Below, in pieces: positions 32,630-42,688 of a stretch of DNA of 64,000 nt. How positions within the stretch are numbered: position 1 is the first letter of the stretch; each line of letters starts with the position of its first letter. The DNA is from Aurifilum marmelostoma (Eukaryota; Ascomycota; Sordariomycetes; Diaporthales; Cryphonectriaceae). The position numbers were made by a program, and so were the translations under genes. The stretch is from positions 124,001 to 188,000 of the forward strand of contig JAMXSV010000008.1 of NCBI GenBank assembly GCA_027559495.1, in the 5' to 3' direction. The notes under the pieces are model-generated. The model was not told where the DNA came from. It saw only the letters and a program-made list of their open reading frames with translations, and did no database searches.

Positions 32630-33812
32630 GATAAACATCCCAGATGCTTTTCTATAGCGTGGGTTATGATGAAGAAGAGGAGGATACTTTCGACCTTTTT
32701 GGCTCTGCTGGCTATTTTACCTGTGACTACTACATACACCTACTCAGCTTAGGTGTTTGGAAGTGATATCGAACCCGAATCTATCCAGGAAATCCATGAA
32801 CAAGGTAGTAGAAACCGAAGTGTACATTCTGAAGCATGCTGCATATGAAGATCTGACTAGCCAATTCCTTGAACCAAGTAGGTAGGCAAACTCCCTGAGC
32901 TTTCATAGTTCCCACGTTTCTGCTCTTTATCAAGAATAAGCTGTTTCAAACATGTGTCTGTAGTGTATTTCAGGTTCACTATCCCATGTCAAGGAGGGGA
33001 AAACCGAAGTCTGGTTCATAATATGGGATGGGAAGGACAAACAATATTCATATAAAGTGCACCATATTATAACATGCCTTACTCCTCTCTCAACAGACAA
33101 AAACCTCATAGTATATTAATCATATTAACATCTCATTGTGTAGCATGATTTGACACAAAGTTGAGACTGGACTGCTATCTCCCAACTCATTGACACTCAA
33201 AGACATGAATCACCTTCGCTAACACAACTCCAAGAGGCGAGTTGCTAAGCCCAGGGACCAAGACTCGTAAACCTTTTATGCATTCATTCTTCTAAGGGCG
33301 AAGCCCTGAACGTGTCATTCTGCACGATTGGAGTTCTGCACAGCCCGGAGGCGCTCTCAGCCTGCGAAGCTCCTCACATGCCGAGACACGCTCTTCCTAC
33401 CGGCCATTGTCACTCCTCTCAACCTCTGTCAAGCGTCTCTATCAGGTCTGCATGCAAGGGCTTGTTGGGTCCATGATGTAGTCCTGTCGACTCGTCAACA
33501 AATCGAACAAGTCATCACTTTGAGCAAAGACACGTCTCTGCATAGCACCTGCCGCCTCCATCGTGCCCTGATAATCGACGTGCCCCACGAAACCTTTTTT
33601 AAAAATAAAATTTCGTTGGCAATGTGTGCTTCCAATGTTTGTTTCTTTACAGGAGCTGGACACGCCTCCTTTACACCCTCCACCATCCATCCTCAACCCT
33701 CAGTCACTTCAAGCTTTCCCTTGTCCCAACACATTCTTCTCTCCCTCTCTCACCCCGCCAGCCTCCTCTCTCTACCTCCTTCCAGCAGCTGCCAGAAGGC
33801 CAAAGGCCCAAG
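32578..33812. other. Intergenic, pectinesterase 3' flank and MFS promoter
   Basis: It begins with the TG microsatellite in the probable 3' UTR of the pectinesterase, then AT-rich DNA (32750-33200), then a strongly C/T-rich leader (33660-33810) in front of the MFS start codon. No gene is supported. Confidence 0.6.
32594..32626. repeat. TG microsatellite in pectinesterase 3' flank
   Basis: About 16 consecutive TG units, 17 bp after the pectinesterase stop codon. Confidence 0.95.
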
Positions 33813-35689
33813 ATGGAGGACGGCATCGAGCTCGCTGACCTCCCCCCCTTCCTATTCGTCCCTCTCTCTCGCTGGCAGCCGTGGCTACGCCCACGAGCTT
33901 CCCGACCTGCCTCAGCCACCCCCGTACGAGGAACACGACGGTGCTGGTGATGGTGCTGATGATGACGACGCGCGCTCGGAGGAGTCGGTGGTGACCCTGT
34001 CTCCCACCTACTTCGTGGTCGTCCTCGCATTCATCGCTTTCTTCATCCAGCTGGGCATCGGCATGTTCGAGGTCCCTTCAGTTCAGCTCCTGGAGGACCT
34101 CATCTGCAAGTCCACCTTTGGCGACCTCATGCCGAAGGGAAAGTGCACCGGAGAGACGGTCCAGGGCGAGCTAAATCTCACGGTGATGGGATCCTTGATC
34201 CTGGGATACCTGCCTGGTAAGTTCGCCCGCGAAGGCGGGAAGAGGGACAATGGACGCGATGGCTAACAGAGCTTGACACCTAGACGTCCTCAGTGCCATT
34301 CCCTCTGGGATGCTCGCGAACCGACAAGGAAAGGGAGTCGCCCTCCTCGGGTGTGTCGTCGGGATGCTCGCCTCGCGGGTGACCTGGATTGCGGCGGCCT
34401 GGCTCGCAGACACGGCCCGCTGGAGCCTTCGATACGTCTGGGTCTCTTCAATCTGTTCTCTCTTTGGTGGAGGCGATTTCATGGCGCAGTCCATGATCTT
34501 TGCCATGGCTGAGGATGTAGCACCGGTGAACAAGAAGTACGCACGGGACGTCCTGCTGTGTTTGGTATTACACAAGTACTAATAGCGTGTCATCAGGGGA
34601 CAATACTTCGGCGTCCTAATCCTCGCCATGCTGCTTGGAGAGACGATGGCTCCAATTGCCTCGGCAGCAATGATGCTGCACTCGATCTGGACCCCGCTCA
34701 TCGCGTCGCCCAGCTTCATCTTGTTCGGCGGTCTATTGACCTACCTGATGCCACCGATGTTCCAGAAACCAGTGCCACCCGACGGACAGCCGAGAGGTGG
34801 TCCCAACGCGGCCAACCTCTACGAACGCGAGCAAGCCGTGAACCCCGACTCGCCCACTCTCTGGTCCCGTTTCCGTGAGCGCGCCACGGCCACGTGCAGC
34901 GCCATGTGGCGTGTCCTCGGCGTCTGGAGGCTCCGAAACATGCTCCCGAACGCCTCGCTCACCATTCCCACCGCCAAGATCACAATGAGCATCGTCCTGC
35001 GGTACACCCACCAGCGCTTCGGCTGGACGCTCACACAGGCGGGCATCATCCTCGGCTTGCGGACGGGACTCAGCATCCTGGTGTTCTACTTCCTGCGCCC
35101 GGCCCTGCGCAACGCTCTGAATAGGGTCTGGGGGAACTGGAGTCGCGATCTCATGCTAGCACGCCTCTCAGTCCTTTTCCTGATCGCCGGCCAGTGCGTC
35201 TTTGCTGCTGCAGGGTCTATGCCCATGGCGCTCGGTGGTCTCGCGTTGCTAACCGTCGGCACCGGCGCCCCCTCCTTGTCGCGAGCGACTGCCATGCAGA
35301 TGACGTTCAGCGAGTCCAGGGAGAGCCGAGCCTCCAGCGTAGTCATGTGGGAGACGGGTGGCTACCTCATGTACGGCGTGATCCTCGCCGTGTTCAATCA
35401 GCTCTGCATAGCCGAGGGCCTGGACATGCCCTACCGTCCTGACTCGCCCGAGAAGAATCGGTGGCTGGCTCAGGTGTTCTGGGTCTCGACGGGGGTGTAC
35501 ATTTCGCTTGTCGCAATCCGATGGTTCGTCTCTCAAGAGTGTTTCTTCGAGTTTGATGTTGGCGACTTGGACAACATGCCACCTGCACGCCCCAGGCCGT
35601 ACGAACGAGGCGTCTGGGGGGCCGGCGTGTTGGCTGATGGCCAGGGCCAGAGAAGGCGCCGACAAGATCTCGAGGGTGTCGCTGTGTGA
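33813..35689 (+). CDS. Major facilitator superfamily transporter, three exons, with an apparent +1 frameshift near the start
   Basis: Exons are 33813-34216, 34284-34536 and 34597-35689; introns carry GTAAGT and GTACGC donors. The best start, MEDGIELADLPP, follows a C/T-rich leader. After a run of seven C (33842-33848) the frame is lost. With six C it continues PPSYSSLSLAGSRGYAHELP and the whole CDS becomes 1749 nt, about 582 residues. After an acidic, proline-rich cytosolic N-terminus come membrane helices: FVVVLAFIAFFIQLGIGMF, then an extracytosolic loop with VPSVQLLEDLICK, NLTVMGSLILGYLPG, SAIPSGMLANRQGKGVALLG (the MFS loop 2-3 region), and further helices to SVVMWETGGYLMYGVI. A long basic/proline-rich central loop divides the two halves. 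The VPSVQLLEDLIC element recurs in a group of fungal MFS proteins often found near metabolite genes. The substrate is unknown. Confidence 0.82.
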
Positions 35690-36178
35690 GCTTGGATGAT
35701 GATGGTGATGATGATGATGATGATGCATTGGCTTTTTGAAAAGTTGCCATGTGCGTGGTCAGTTTACGGATTCAGGAGAAATGTGTGTCGAGATCCCGAG
35801 GGAAAAAGAGTGCTTCATGCCCTTCCATTTGCGTGCAAAGCACAGAATGTACAATAGTCAAAATTGAGGGTTTAAGTGTGTCAACAAATGGTCCAAGCCT
35901 CGGAATCATATCAAGTTCTCTCGAGAAAGTTCCACGGAGTCATTGTGATTGCCTTTGAAAATGGGTATGAGGAGGGATCATTACAATTACACGAGCTTAC
36001 TCTAGGAGGAGCCTTTTTCTCTTCTTGCCGTTGACCAGATTTTCATACCATCCTATATCATCCGTACACGTCGTCGACTCTGCGTGATTGATCACGCAGA
36101 ATGCACCTGTTGCGATATGTCGTGTGCTGACTCCGCCATGCGAGAGTGAATCAAGCCGAGAAGAAGTCCGCACCCTAT
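35690..36178. other. Intergenic, convergent 3' flanks
   Basis: The tails of the MFS gene (plus) and the unnamed 217-residue gene (minus) meet here. It holds an ATG/GAT trinucleotide repeat at 35696-35725 and nothing else that I can identify. Confidence 0.6.
35696..35725. repeat. GAT trinucleotide repeat
   Basis: A run of GAT units with one GGT interruption, just past the MFS stop codon. Confidence 0.9.
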
Positions 36179-37288
36179 TCATATAATGCGCTCCTTTTCG
36201 TCCTCCTCGCGTAATCTCTCCACGAGTTTGCTAGTAAGAAAAGGACTCAGACCAAGTCTTTTCCCACAAGTAACACGTCAGTCACGATTTCTGTGGGATT
36301 TGTTTTTTGCGAACAGGTGGCTCAAGGGATCTATGTGGTGTTTGTGTGAAGTGTGGTCTACTCACATGCCGTCGTTGGTGACGATTCTGTAGGTTCCACT
36401 GGCCTGAAAGTTGCCCTCGATCTGGCCGTTGCCGTCGACCTGGACACTGCCAAAGATGTCTTCTGGCCTGTCCCATGTTAGAAAGTTGTGCACTATATAT
36501 CCTCCTTTGCCATGAGGACTTTGCCCACTAGGCAATAGGGTCTGCAAGATCAAACTCACCATGCTATTCTTCCGAAATCAGGCGGATTCCTCCTCTATCC
36601 GAACGTGGGTGAAAAGTCAGTAAGCGTATTTACGCCTCAACGCTCCCGAGTCTCCTCTCACCAGCATCTTCACAGGCATACAACAATTCGAGAGCAAGGA
36701 GAGAGAAAAAAGTAAAAAAATAAAAAATAAAAAAAAACGTCAACTCACATCACTCAGATGTACCCAACCCCCAGCACCACCACCCCCAGCCCCGCCCTGA
36801 TCGCTCGCGCCCCCCCGCGCCCCCAGAATACGCACTCCTCTTTCCGCCCCGTCCGCCCAGCCCGAACCCGCCGGGGCTCGCAAACGCCTGAGCCGCGGCC
36901 TGGAGGTCCTCGTCAAGATGGGCGTTGGCGGCCAGGACCTCGTCCAGGATGGCGAGGAAGCGGTTGTTCTGGCTGAAGGAGCGCGGGGTGGGCGGAATCT
37001 CGGTGGTAGTTCCGATGGCTAGGTTTGGATTTGGGGGGTTGGTGGTGAGGTAGGTCAGGAGGTAGGAGGATGTTGGGGACAGAGGGTTGGGAAACACTTT
37101 CTGATGTTGTATGTTATTAACATTATATTGTAGAAATCAAAGAATTGGGACTTTGCAGAACAGAGAAGTCGAGTGCCAGGAGGACAGAAGAAGCAGCTCA
37201 CGATGTTGGGATTGGAGGCTAACGTGCTGACTGTCCTCCACATGGGCTTCTGCAGCTGGCGCGCCGCTCGTAGTCCTGAGACCAACAT
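36179..37288 (-). CDS. Conserved protein of unknown function, probably mitochondrial, five exons, with an apparent +1 frameshift
   Basis: Exons are 37288-37202, 37100-36749, 36594-36560, 36467-36366 and 36257-36179, all with GT..AG junctions. The N-terminus MLVSGLRAARQLQKPMWR is basic and lacks acidic residues, as in mitochondrial presequences. Then come LAIGTTTEIPPTP, a helical NNRFLAILDEVLAANAHLDE segment and a Gly-rich stretch. The conserved end reads WVHLSD, NPPDFGRIAWPEDIFGSVQV, GNFQASGTYRIVTNDGILGL and SPFLTSKLVERLREEDEKE. I recognise this arrangement (Gly-rich linker, W-V/I-H, PEDIFG, SGTYR, LGLSPFL) from unnamed fungal proteins but know no function. A run of seven G on the coding strand (C at 36810-36816) breaks the frame in exon 2. 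Six would join SGGAGG to ASDQGGAGG and give 217 residues overall with every downstream phase correct. No catalytic motif is evident. Confidence 0.72.
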
Positions 37289-37885
37289 AATCTTTGACCG
37301 TCTCGTCGGCGTATATGTTGATTAACCGATATTGGCGAGTTTTGTTGTCTTATAACTACTTCGTAGGATGAAGCAGATGTGAACTGATGAGTTTATGCCG
37401 TCATGAACAGGTCGAAAATTAGCGGCAGGCACTAAATGAATATCCCTGTCCTTCAGAAGAAGTCCCCACTGCCGAGACACTCACTCACTGACTGGCCTGG
37501 CCTGGCAGCTGGGTAGGAGGAGGATCAACCTTCACTCTGATATTCTGGGAGAACGACCCCATAGCTACAATAAATAAGTGGCACAGCTTCGATAGAAACC
37601 TACGCAAATGACGTGTCACACTGAGTAGGACGCAAGCTAGAACGTAAAGGTGTGGCACGTATTACGACACATGAACATGGAAATTCAGTTTTTCAGATTG
37701 ACGAAAGAGACGGATCCGTTACTGCTGCATCTTTAGTGGCAGTATAGAGATGAAGCCCAGATACCAAAGAACCAGACAAGGAGATTTTGGACAAACTTTC
37801 CATGAACGCCGTAGTATTCCTGGTTCCTCATGTATCATCATCACCCCATCCACACAGCCAGGCCACGATGACCACAACCACCACT
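37289..37885. other. Intergenic, promoter of the 217-residue gene and 3' flank of eIF2-beta
   Basis: Both flanking genes are on the minus strand. I see no gene or strong repeat here apart from a short GCCTGGCCTGGC duplication near 37494-37507. Confidence 0.55.
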
Positions 37886-39684
37886 CTACGCCCGCATCTT
37901 CTTTCTCTTGCCGATCTGGGCCGAGAAACCAGTCTTGATGGGTGCAACCGACCGGCGAGAGCCGCACGAGTTGCAAGTGACAAAAGACAGACGGTTCTCT
38001 CCCTTGCTCAGCTCCGTGTCGGGCGACCTACATGTTTTGCACGACACGTACTCGATAATGTACTTGCGCAGCACGGTCTCGAGCTGCTTCGGCTGGAACC
38101 GACCCTTGATGACCAGCCGCCTGCTGCCGTCCGTGGAACCGCTGGTTCCCAGCTCGGCAAACAGGAATGCCGTGACGTGCTCGTCAGAGCGCTTCATGCG
38201 CTTGCAGATCTCGGCCAGGTTGGCAAAGATGGTCTTCTTGTTGCCTTCGCGCACGCACTGGGGAGGGGGGATCTTGTAGCTCTTGGAGATGCCGGTGGCG
38301 TGCTCGGGGTTCTTCTCGGTCAAGAGGGTGAAGAAACGACTCTGTGGAAAAGTGTCAGGAGACTCCGTTCCCCCAAACTATCATCATACGACAACAGCCA
38401 AAAGTAGACTCACCAGCAAGAGGTTGTACGTTATAGCAGTCTTGTCGTCGTGGTTCCAGACACCGGTGCCGAGTTTCCTATAGTGTCACTGTCAGACTGA
38501 CTACACATACATCTGCTGCTGAGAGCAGGCTCCGACGGTAAGATGGATGGATATGGGGCTGGTGATGTTGACGACGTACATATCACCCTCCTGGACAGCC
38601 TCGACCTCTTCGCCCTCCTCCTTGTCGATGTCCAGAGCGGCGAGCTTGGCGGCGAACTCGTCATCGCCGTCCTTGGCCACCTTCTTCTTCTTCTTTTTCT
38701 TCAGGCCCAGGTCTGAGAGAGAGAGGATCTGATGTCAGCCATGTGGTCGTGTGAGCACAACAAGCTTACTTGGGAAGGCACAACATACCAAGACCACCAT
38801 CATCGGCGGCGGCGGCGGCATCGTCGCCGGCACCCTCGCCATCGTCCTCCTTCTTGACCTTCTTCTTCTTCTTCTTCATCAGGCCCAGGTCCAGGCCATC
38901 ATCGGCCGCCTCGGGAGGTGGGGTCTCGGTGTCGGCGGGGGCGGTAGCTGAGGCAGTATTAGTCGACGCGAGGGTTTCAGAGAGAGCTTCGGTGGACGGA
39001 CTATGAGACTGCAGTGGTGGACCTTCGAGTTAGCAAACTATTTTCCCCTCGGGACGACCCTCCATAGCTTTAAGGGGAGGAGCGAGCATACCACGGCGGT
39101 GTCCTTCTCCTCGATGGGGGTAGCCATGACTTCGACGCTACCGTCAGCTGCCACAACTAGACTCTCGCCGTCGAACGCGACGGATTTGCGTGGCTTGGTC
39201 GACCTGTCTGGTTGCTCCTGCAAAAGGGAAAAGAAGAGCCTTAGTATGCTGCAGGACTCGGATTCGAAGGGTCGGATGCGAGGCCTGTTTGCTCAAGGGG
39301 AGAAGAGAGTGGGGTTGACGGATGGAGTTGAGTCCAAACGAGGTGAACAATTGCAAGGAGACAAAACAGGTCGGTTTGTAGTGGAGGTGAGTCAACCGAC
39401 TCAATGGCCTTTCCCACACTCAAAAGTGCAAAGTGTAGCGATTTTTGGCGGGGCTAAAAACAGTGGAGGTGGACGGCAGGGGTGCAGCCGACACTGTGAG
39501 CTTGCAGGGTGCCGGTGGCACTACCTTGCAGCGGCGTTGGTATTGGGGAACCGAGCAGCCAGGCAAGCCCAGAGAAGAAAAGGTGAGGGGAAATGACGGG
39601 ATGAGGCTTCATTCAGAGGCGATTGTTGCTGGATGGTGTCGCCGCCGTGCCTTAGTCTGATGCAGAACTCACCTCATTCTCCAT
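37886..39684 (-). CDS. sui3: Translation initiation factor eIF2 subunit beta, six exons, 336 residues
   Basis: Exons are 39684-39673 (only MENE), 39217-39092, 39008-38789, 38712-38580, 38477-38414 and 38341-37886. Phases agree (1011 nt). eIF2-beta is part of the GTP-binding trimer that brings Met-tRNAi to the 40S subunit. Two lysine runs, K91-K96 and K124-K130, are the K-boxes that contact eIF5 and eIF2B-epsilon; yeast has three, here I see two. The core starts [20 protein letters not shown], continues [17 protein letters not shown] and [19 protein letters not shown], and ends with the zinc-binding C-terminal domain: CKTC, then [17 protein letters not shown]. The 455-bp first intron directly after a four-codon exon is notable. 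Intron 4 begins right after the K-box exon. The gene shares its upstream region with the Mim2-like gene. Confidence 0.95.
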
Positions 39685-40327
39685 CTTGATTCGATGCGGT
39701 CCAAGATGCTTCGGCCAACGGATTCCTCTTTGTCCTTGGATGTCACACTTGTTCTTCTTTCTTGTTGTAGCGGCGGCACGAAATGATGGTCTGGTGCGCT
39801 GTTGTGCTGCGACACGGTTGGACTATGGTTTTTTTTCTTCTTCTTGCGCTTTGCTGAGTTGAGGAGGGGGAGTGACGGCAGAGGGTTGGGCGAGGGGCAA
39901 CGTGAGAGAAATGAATTTCTAGGGGACTTGTCGAGTCATACTCCAATCTCACCACCACTCGGTGACGTCCAGCCACCTGCAGTTTTTATCAGGCGCCAGC
40001 CACTACTACAAAGAAGTAAGCCTACAGGCGATCGTCTCCAGTGCCGTTGGTCTTGTGATTATGTCAGCCAGGGTTTCCGTACAACGCACCTTAGTGCCGC
40101 GAGTGAGGAGTTCCACTCTCTGTAAAGGCACCTACTGTGGGTCATAGCACTATGTACTGTAGGCATCCTACTAGCTCGCGAAGTCGTGCGTGCATAAGAG
40201 GGAACGTCGTCAACTCCACCGCCAGCGTGTTGAGTCCTTGCATCCCACCACCACCAGCAGCCAGCCAGCCTTGCGTCCGGTCAGAGAGGCTTGGAACCCG
40301 GCCAGACCAGACGGAGGACTAACACCC
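39685..40327. promoter_or_regulatory. Shared divergent promoter, eIF2-beta / Mim2-like
   Basis: 643 bp separate the two start codons. The left half has T/C-rich runs on the minus strand near the eIF2-beta leader. No canonical TATA box is evident for either gene, as is usual for housekeeping genes. Confidence 0.5.
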
Positions 40328-40901
40328 ATGTCCTATCCTTACAGAGCAACACAGCAGCAGGACAACAACACGACGCCTCCGTCGCCGCCAGCCATCTCCG
40401 TCTCGCTCGACCGCCTACGTCACCAACTCGCGGCGCCGCAGGGATCGAGCTCTCTCCTCTCCTCCGATTCCCACGACATCTACTACTACTACGACCACGA
40501 CGACATGTCTGCCTCTGATTCGTACATAATATCCGACATGGCGGCATCATCCTCCGACCGCGAGGACGATCTCGACTCCCTCCCCTCTATATCCAGCGGC
40601 GTGCTGAGCTCCGAGTCCGCCGACTCGGCTGATGCACAGCGCGAGTGGGAGGAGAGCCTCGAGCAGGTACAGCTCTTGCTTACGATGGTAGTGGTACCAT
40701 TTGCGGGCAAGTACCTAGGGAGGAAGTTCGCATATTGGAGTAGGTACACGTCTTGTCTGGTTACGGGCTCTCCAGTCACTGACTCTGCTGGATCTAGGCT
40801 GGGCGAGATACATGGAATGGGCGCACAACGTCGAGATACGATGGACCAGCAAGAAGACCTTTGCGGCCACGGGAGCTGCAGAGGCTGCTGCATCTTTATG
40901 A
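40328..40901 (+). CDS. mim2: Mim2-like mitochondrial outer-membrane import factor, two exons, 171 residues
   Basis: Exon 1 is 40328-40739; the intron is 40740-40797 (GTAGGT donor, CACTGAC branch, TCTAG acceptor); exon 2 is 40798-40901. The long N-terminal part is acidic and serine-rich, with SDREDDLDSLPSISSGVLSS. The conserved core is REWEESLEQVQLLLTMVVVP followed by FAGKYLGRKFAYWSWARYMEW, a single membrane helix with the G-R-K motif after it. The C-terminus is TFAATGAAEAAASL. Yeast Mim2 is a small single-span protein that with Mim1 forms the MIM complex inserting helical proteins into the outer membrane. Filamentous-fungal homologues have this acidic N-terminal region and the W-x-ES...GRK signature. 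The ATG at 40328 is chosen over 40190, since translation from 40190 would add a basic leader unlike homologues. Confidence 0.75.
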
Positions 40902-42208
40902 GTAGAGAGTCCACAGAAGAATGGTCACTACTACGCCTACTCGTGTGTCCACGTCGGGGTTGCCAGAGGGGCACACATCGACTTGCATTCTCCATGAGGC
41001 AGAAAACAGTCAGAACGTAACCGAGCCAGAGATGTGTTCGGTCATCTTTCTATTGACTTGTTCTGAGATTCGACCACCATGGGGTCTGGCCGGCTTTTAG
41101 ATCTGTGGGCTGTTGAGCGGCACCACAGTCATTTCCTGGTGGAGATAGAAATTGGGTCAATGAAACAACATGGCAAATGATGCCTTGATCCCGTCTCCAC
41201 GTGTTATGGATCTCTGGGGATAGCAGTGTCAATGGGCGCCGTCTATGATACGCTGTCTTTACGTTCTTCATTATGAGAATACCTACAATGACCAGACTCG
41301 TCAACCATGGCCAAGTCAGGCCTCATGGATGACTCGCCTAATGTCTACTACCCCTAGTTGGAACAGCACGGCATACCGAGCATCTGCGCGGCCAGAGCCC
41401 GGGCCGTATGAGTGCGGTTGCAGGCGTACCGCGGCGCAATCACAACATATAGTAGATATTCCAGCAAGTCAACAAAATCCGAAGGAGATTCCCCTGCAAA
41501 CGTGGAAGGCTTATATCACTATGCTGTATGCGGGTCGGAAGGACTTTGTTACGTCAGGCGGTGAAGCCAGATACTCTGCTCAACTTGCCAACAGCCAGGA
41601 GAAACTCGATCCACACTGATATGTCTTGTGAAGAGGCATGTGAACACCAGCCGAGTCTATGCCCAACAATCCGCACCGCCAGATATCTCAGTATAGTTAC
41701 TCAGTAACATAATTCATTATGCGCTGAGAGCAGGGACCACGAGAGAACACCAAGCATGATTGGTAAACCTACCTGACCTCGACTCCTGGTATATCTGTTG
41801 ATTTATCTTCACTTGGAGCGAACAGGGAAGCCCGAGGCTCGTATTATTGGAAGACAATGTTGTCAGTTGCTTGGGATCTTGCACAAATGGAACCTAGTGT
41901 GCATCTTGCACAGGCGCGAGCGTTTGAGGTGATTGATTCGATCTATATCATACATGACCACATGCCAGCAAAAATATCTGCGGGAGCATATTCCTATCCG
42001 CACCTCATTACCAATGCTGCCCGCCCTTATCTTTATTATCCTAATCGTGATCCTGTCACTGGTACCCGTTTTTGCGCCTCCGGCCGCCGGCCCCCCATCC
42101 CCCGATTCCCAGCCCGACCCCCGAATCCCATTGTGCATATTCGTGTACATATGGAGGCTATGTCTCCTGTTTCCACCCAACAGGGTGACGATCTGGTACC
42201 CGGCCACC
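40902..42208. other. Intergenic, 3' flanks
   Basis: The tails of the Mim2-like gene (plus) and the MARVEL gene (minus) converge here. The frame at 41245-41619 (plus, 124 codons) has no recognisable features and is not called. Confidence 0.5.
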
Positions 42209-42688
42209 TCATGCGCCAACGTGGACCTGCTTCATGTTTGGCCCAGACCTCATGCTGCCGCCACCTCCCCGGCGGAAGCCCATGGCGGCAAACGCCGTGG
42301 TTGCCACGAAGGTGGCGAAGAGAAACCACATGAAGGCAGTGCTCGCCTGTAGTTCCCTGCACTTCTTCTCGAGGCTGCCCGCCGCGCCACAGTTGGGCAC
42401 CCCGAGGAGGGCGGCTAGGACGATCGCATCGATGAAGGTGAACAGCAGAACGAGCCCATCGGCGGCCATGACGACAATGGGGATCGCAATGCTTTCGGCG
42501 AAGGCGACGGCGAGACCATAGAGGGCCACGAGCCACGACAGGACGGTGACGAACATGGAGAAGTTGACACCAGCGGCGGAGACGTAGTGGCCATGATTTG
42601 AGGTGGCGATGACGTTGCCGAGCAGGGCGGTCAAGATGATCAGGAAGAGGAGCTGCAGCCCGCGGAGGGCGACCTGGATGATCTCCAT
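42209..42688 (-). CDS. MARVEL-domain (Nce102-like) membrane protein, 159 residues
   Basis: This is a single-exon protein with four hydrophobic segments: ALRGLQLLFLIILTALLGNV near the N-terminus, FSMFVTVLSWLVALYGLAVA, IPIVVMAADGLVLLFTFIDA, and FMWFLFATFVATTAFAAMGF. They are separated by short loops and followed by a glycine-rich cytosolic tail (FRRGGGGSMRSG). The ALRGLQ start and the four-span MARVEL layout match fungal Nce102 (non-classical export / eisosome-associated) proteins. These sit in plasma-membrane compartments and respond to sphingolipid levels. Start and stop are unambiguous. The length is close to that of yeast Nce102 (173 residues). Confidence 0.85.
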   Translation of the reverse strand: MEIIQVALRGLQLLFLIILTALLGNVIATSNHGHYVSAAGVNFSMFVTVLSWLVALYGLAVAFAESIAIPIVVMAADGLVLLFTFIDAIVLAALLGVPNCGAAGSLEKKCRELQASTAFMWFLFATFVATTAFAAMGFRRGGGGSMRSGPNMKQVHVGA

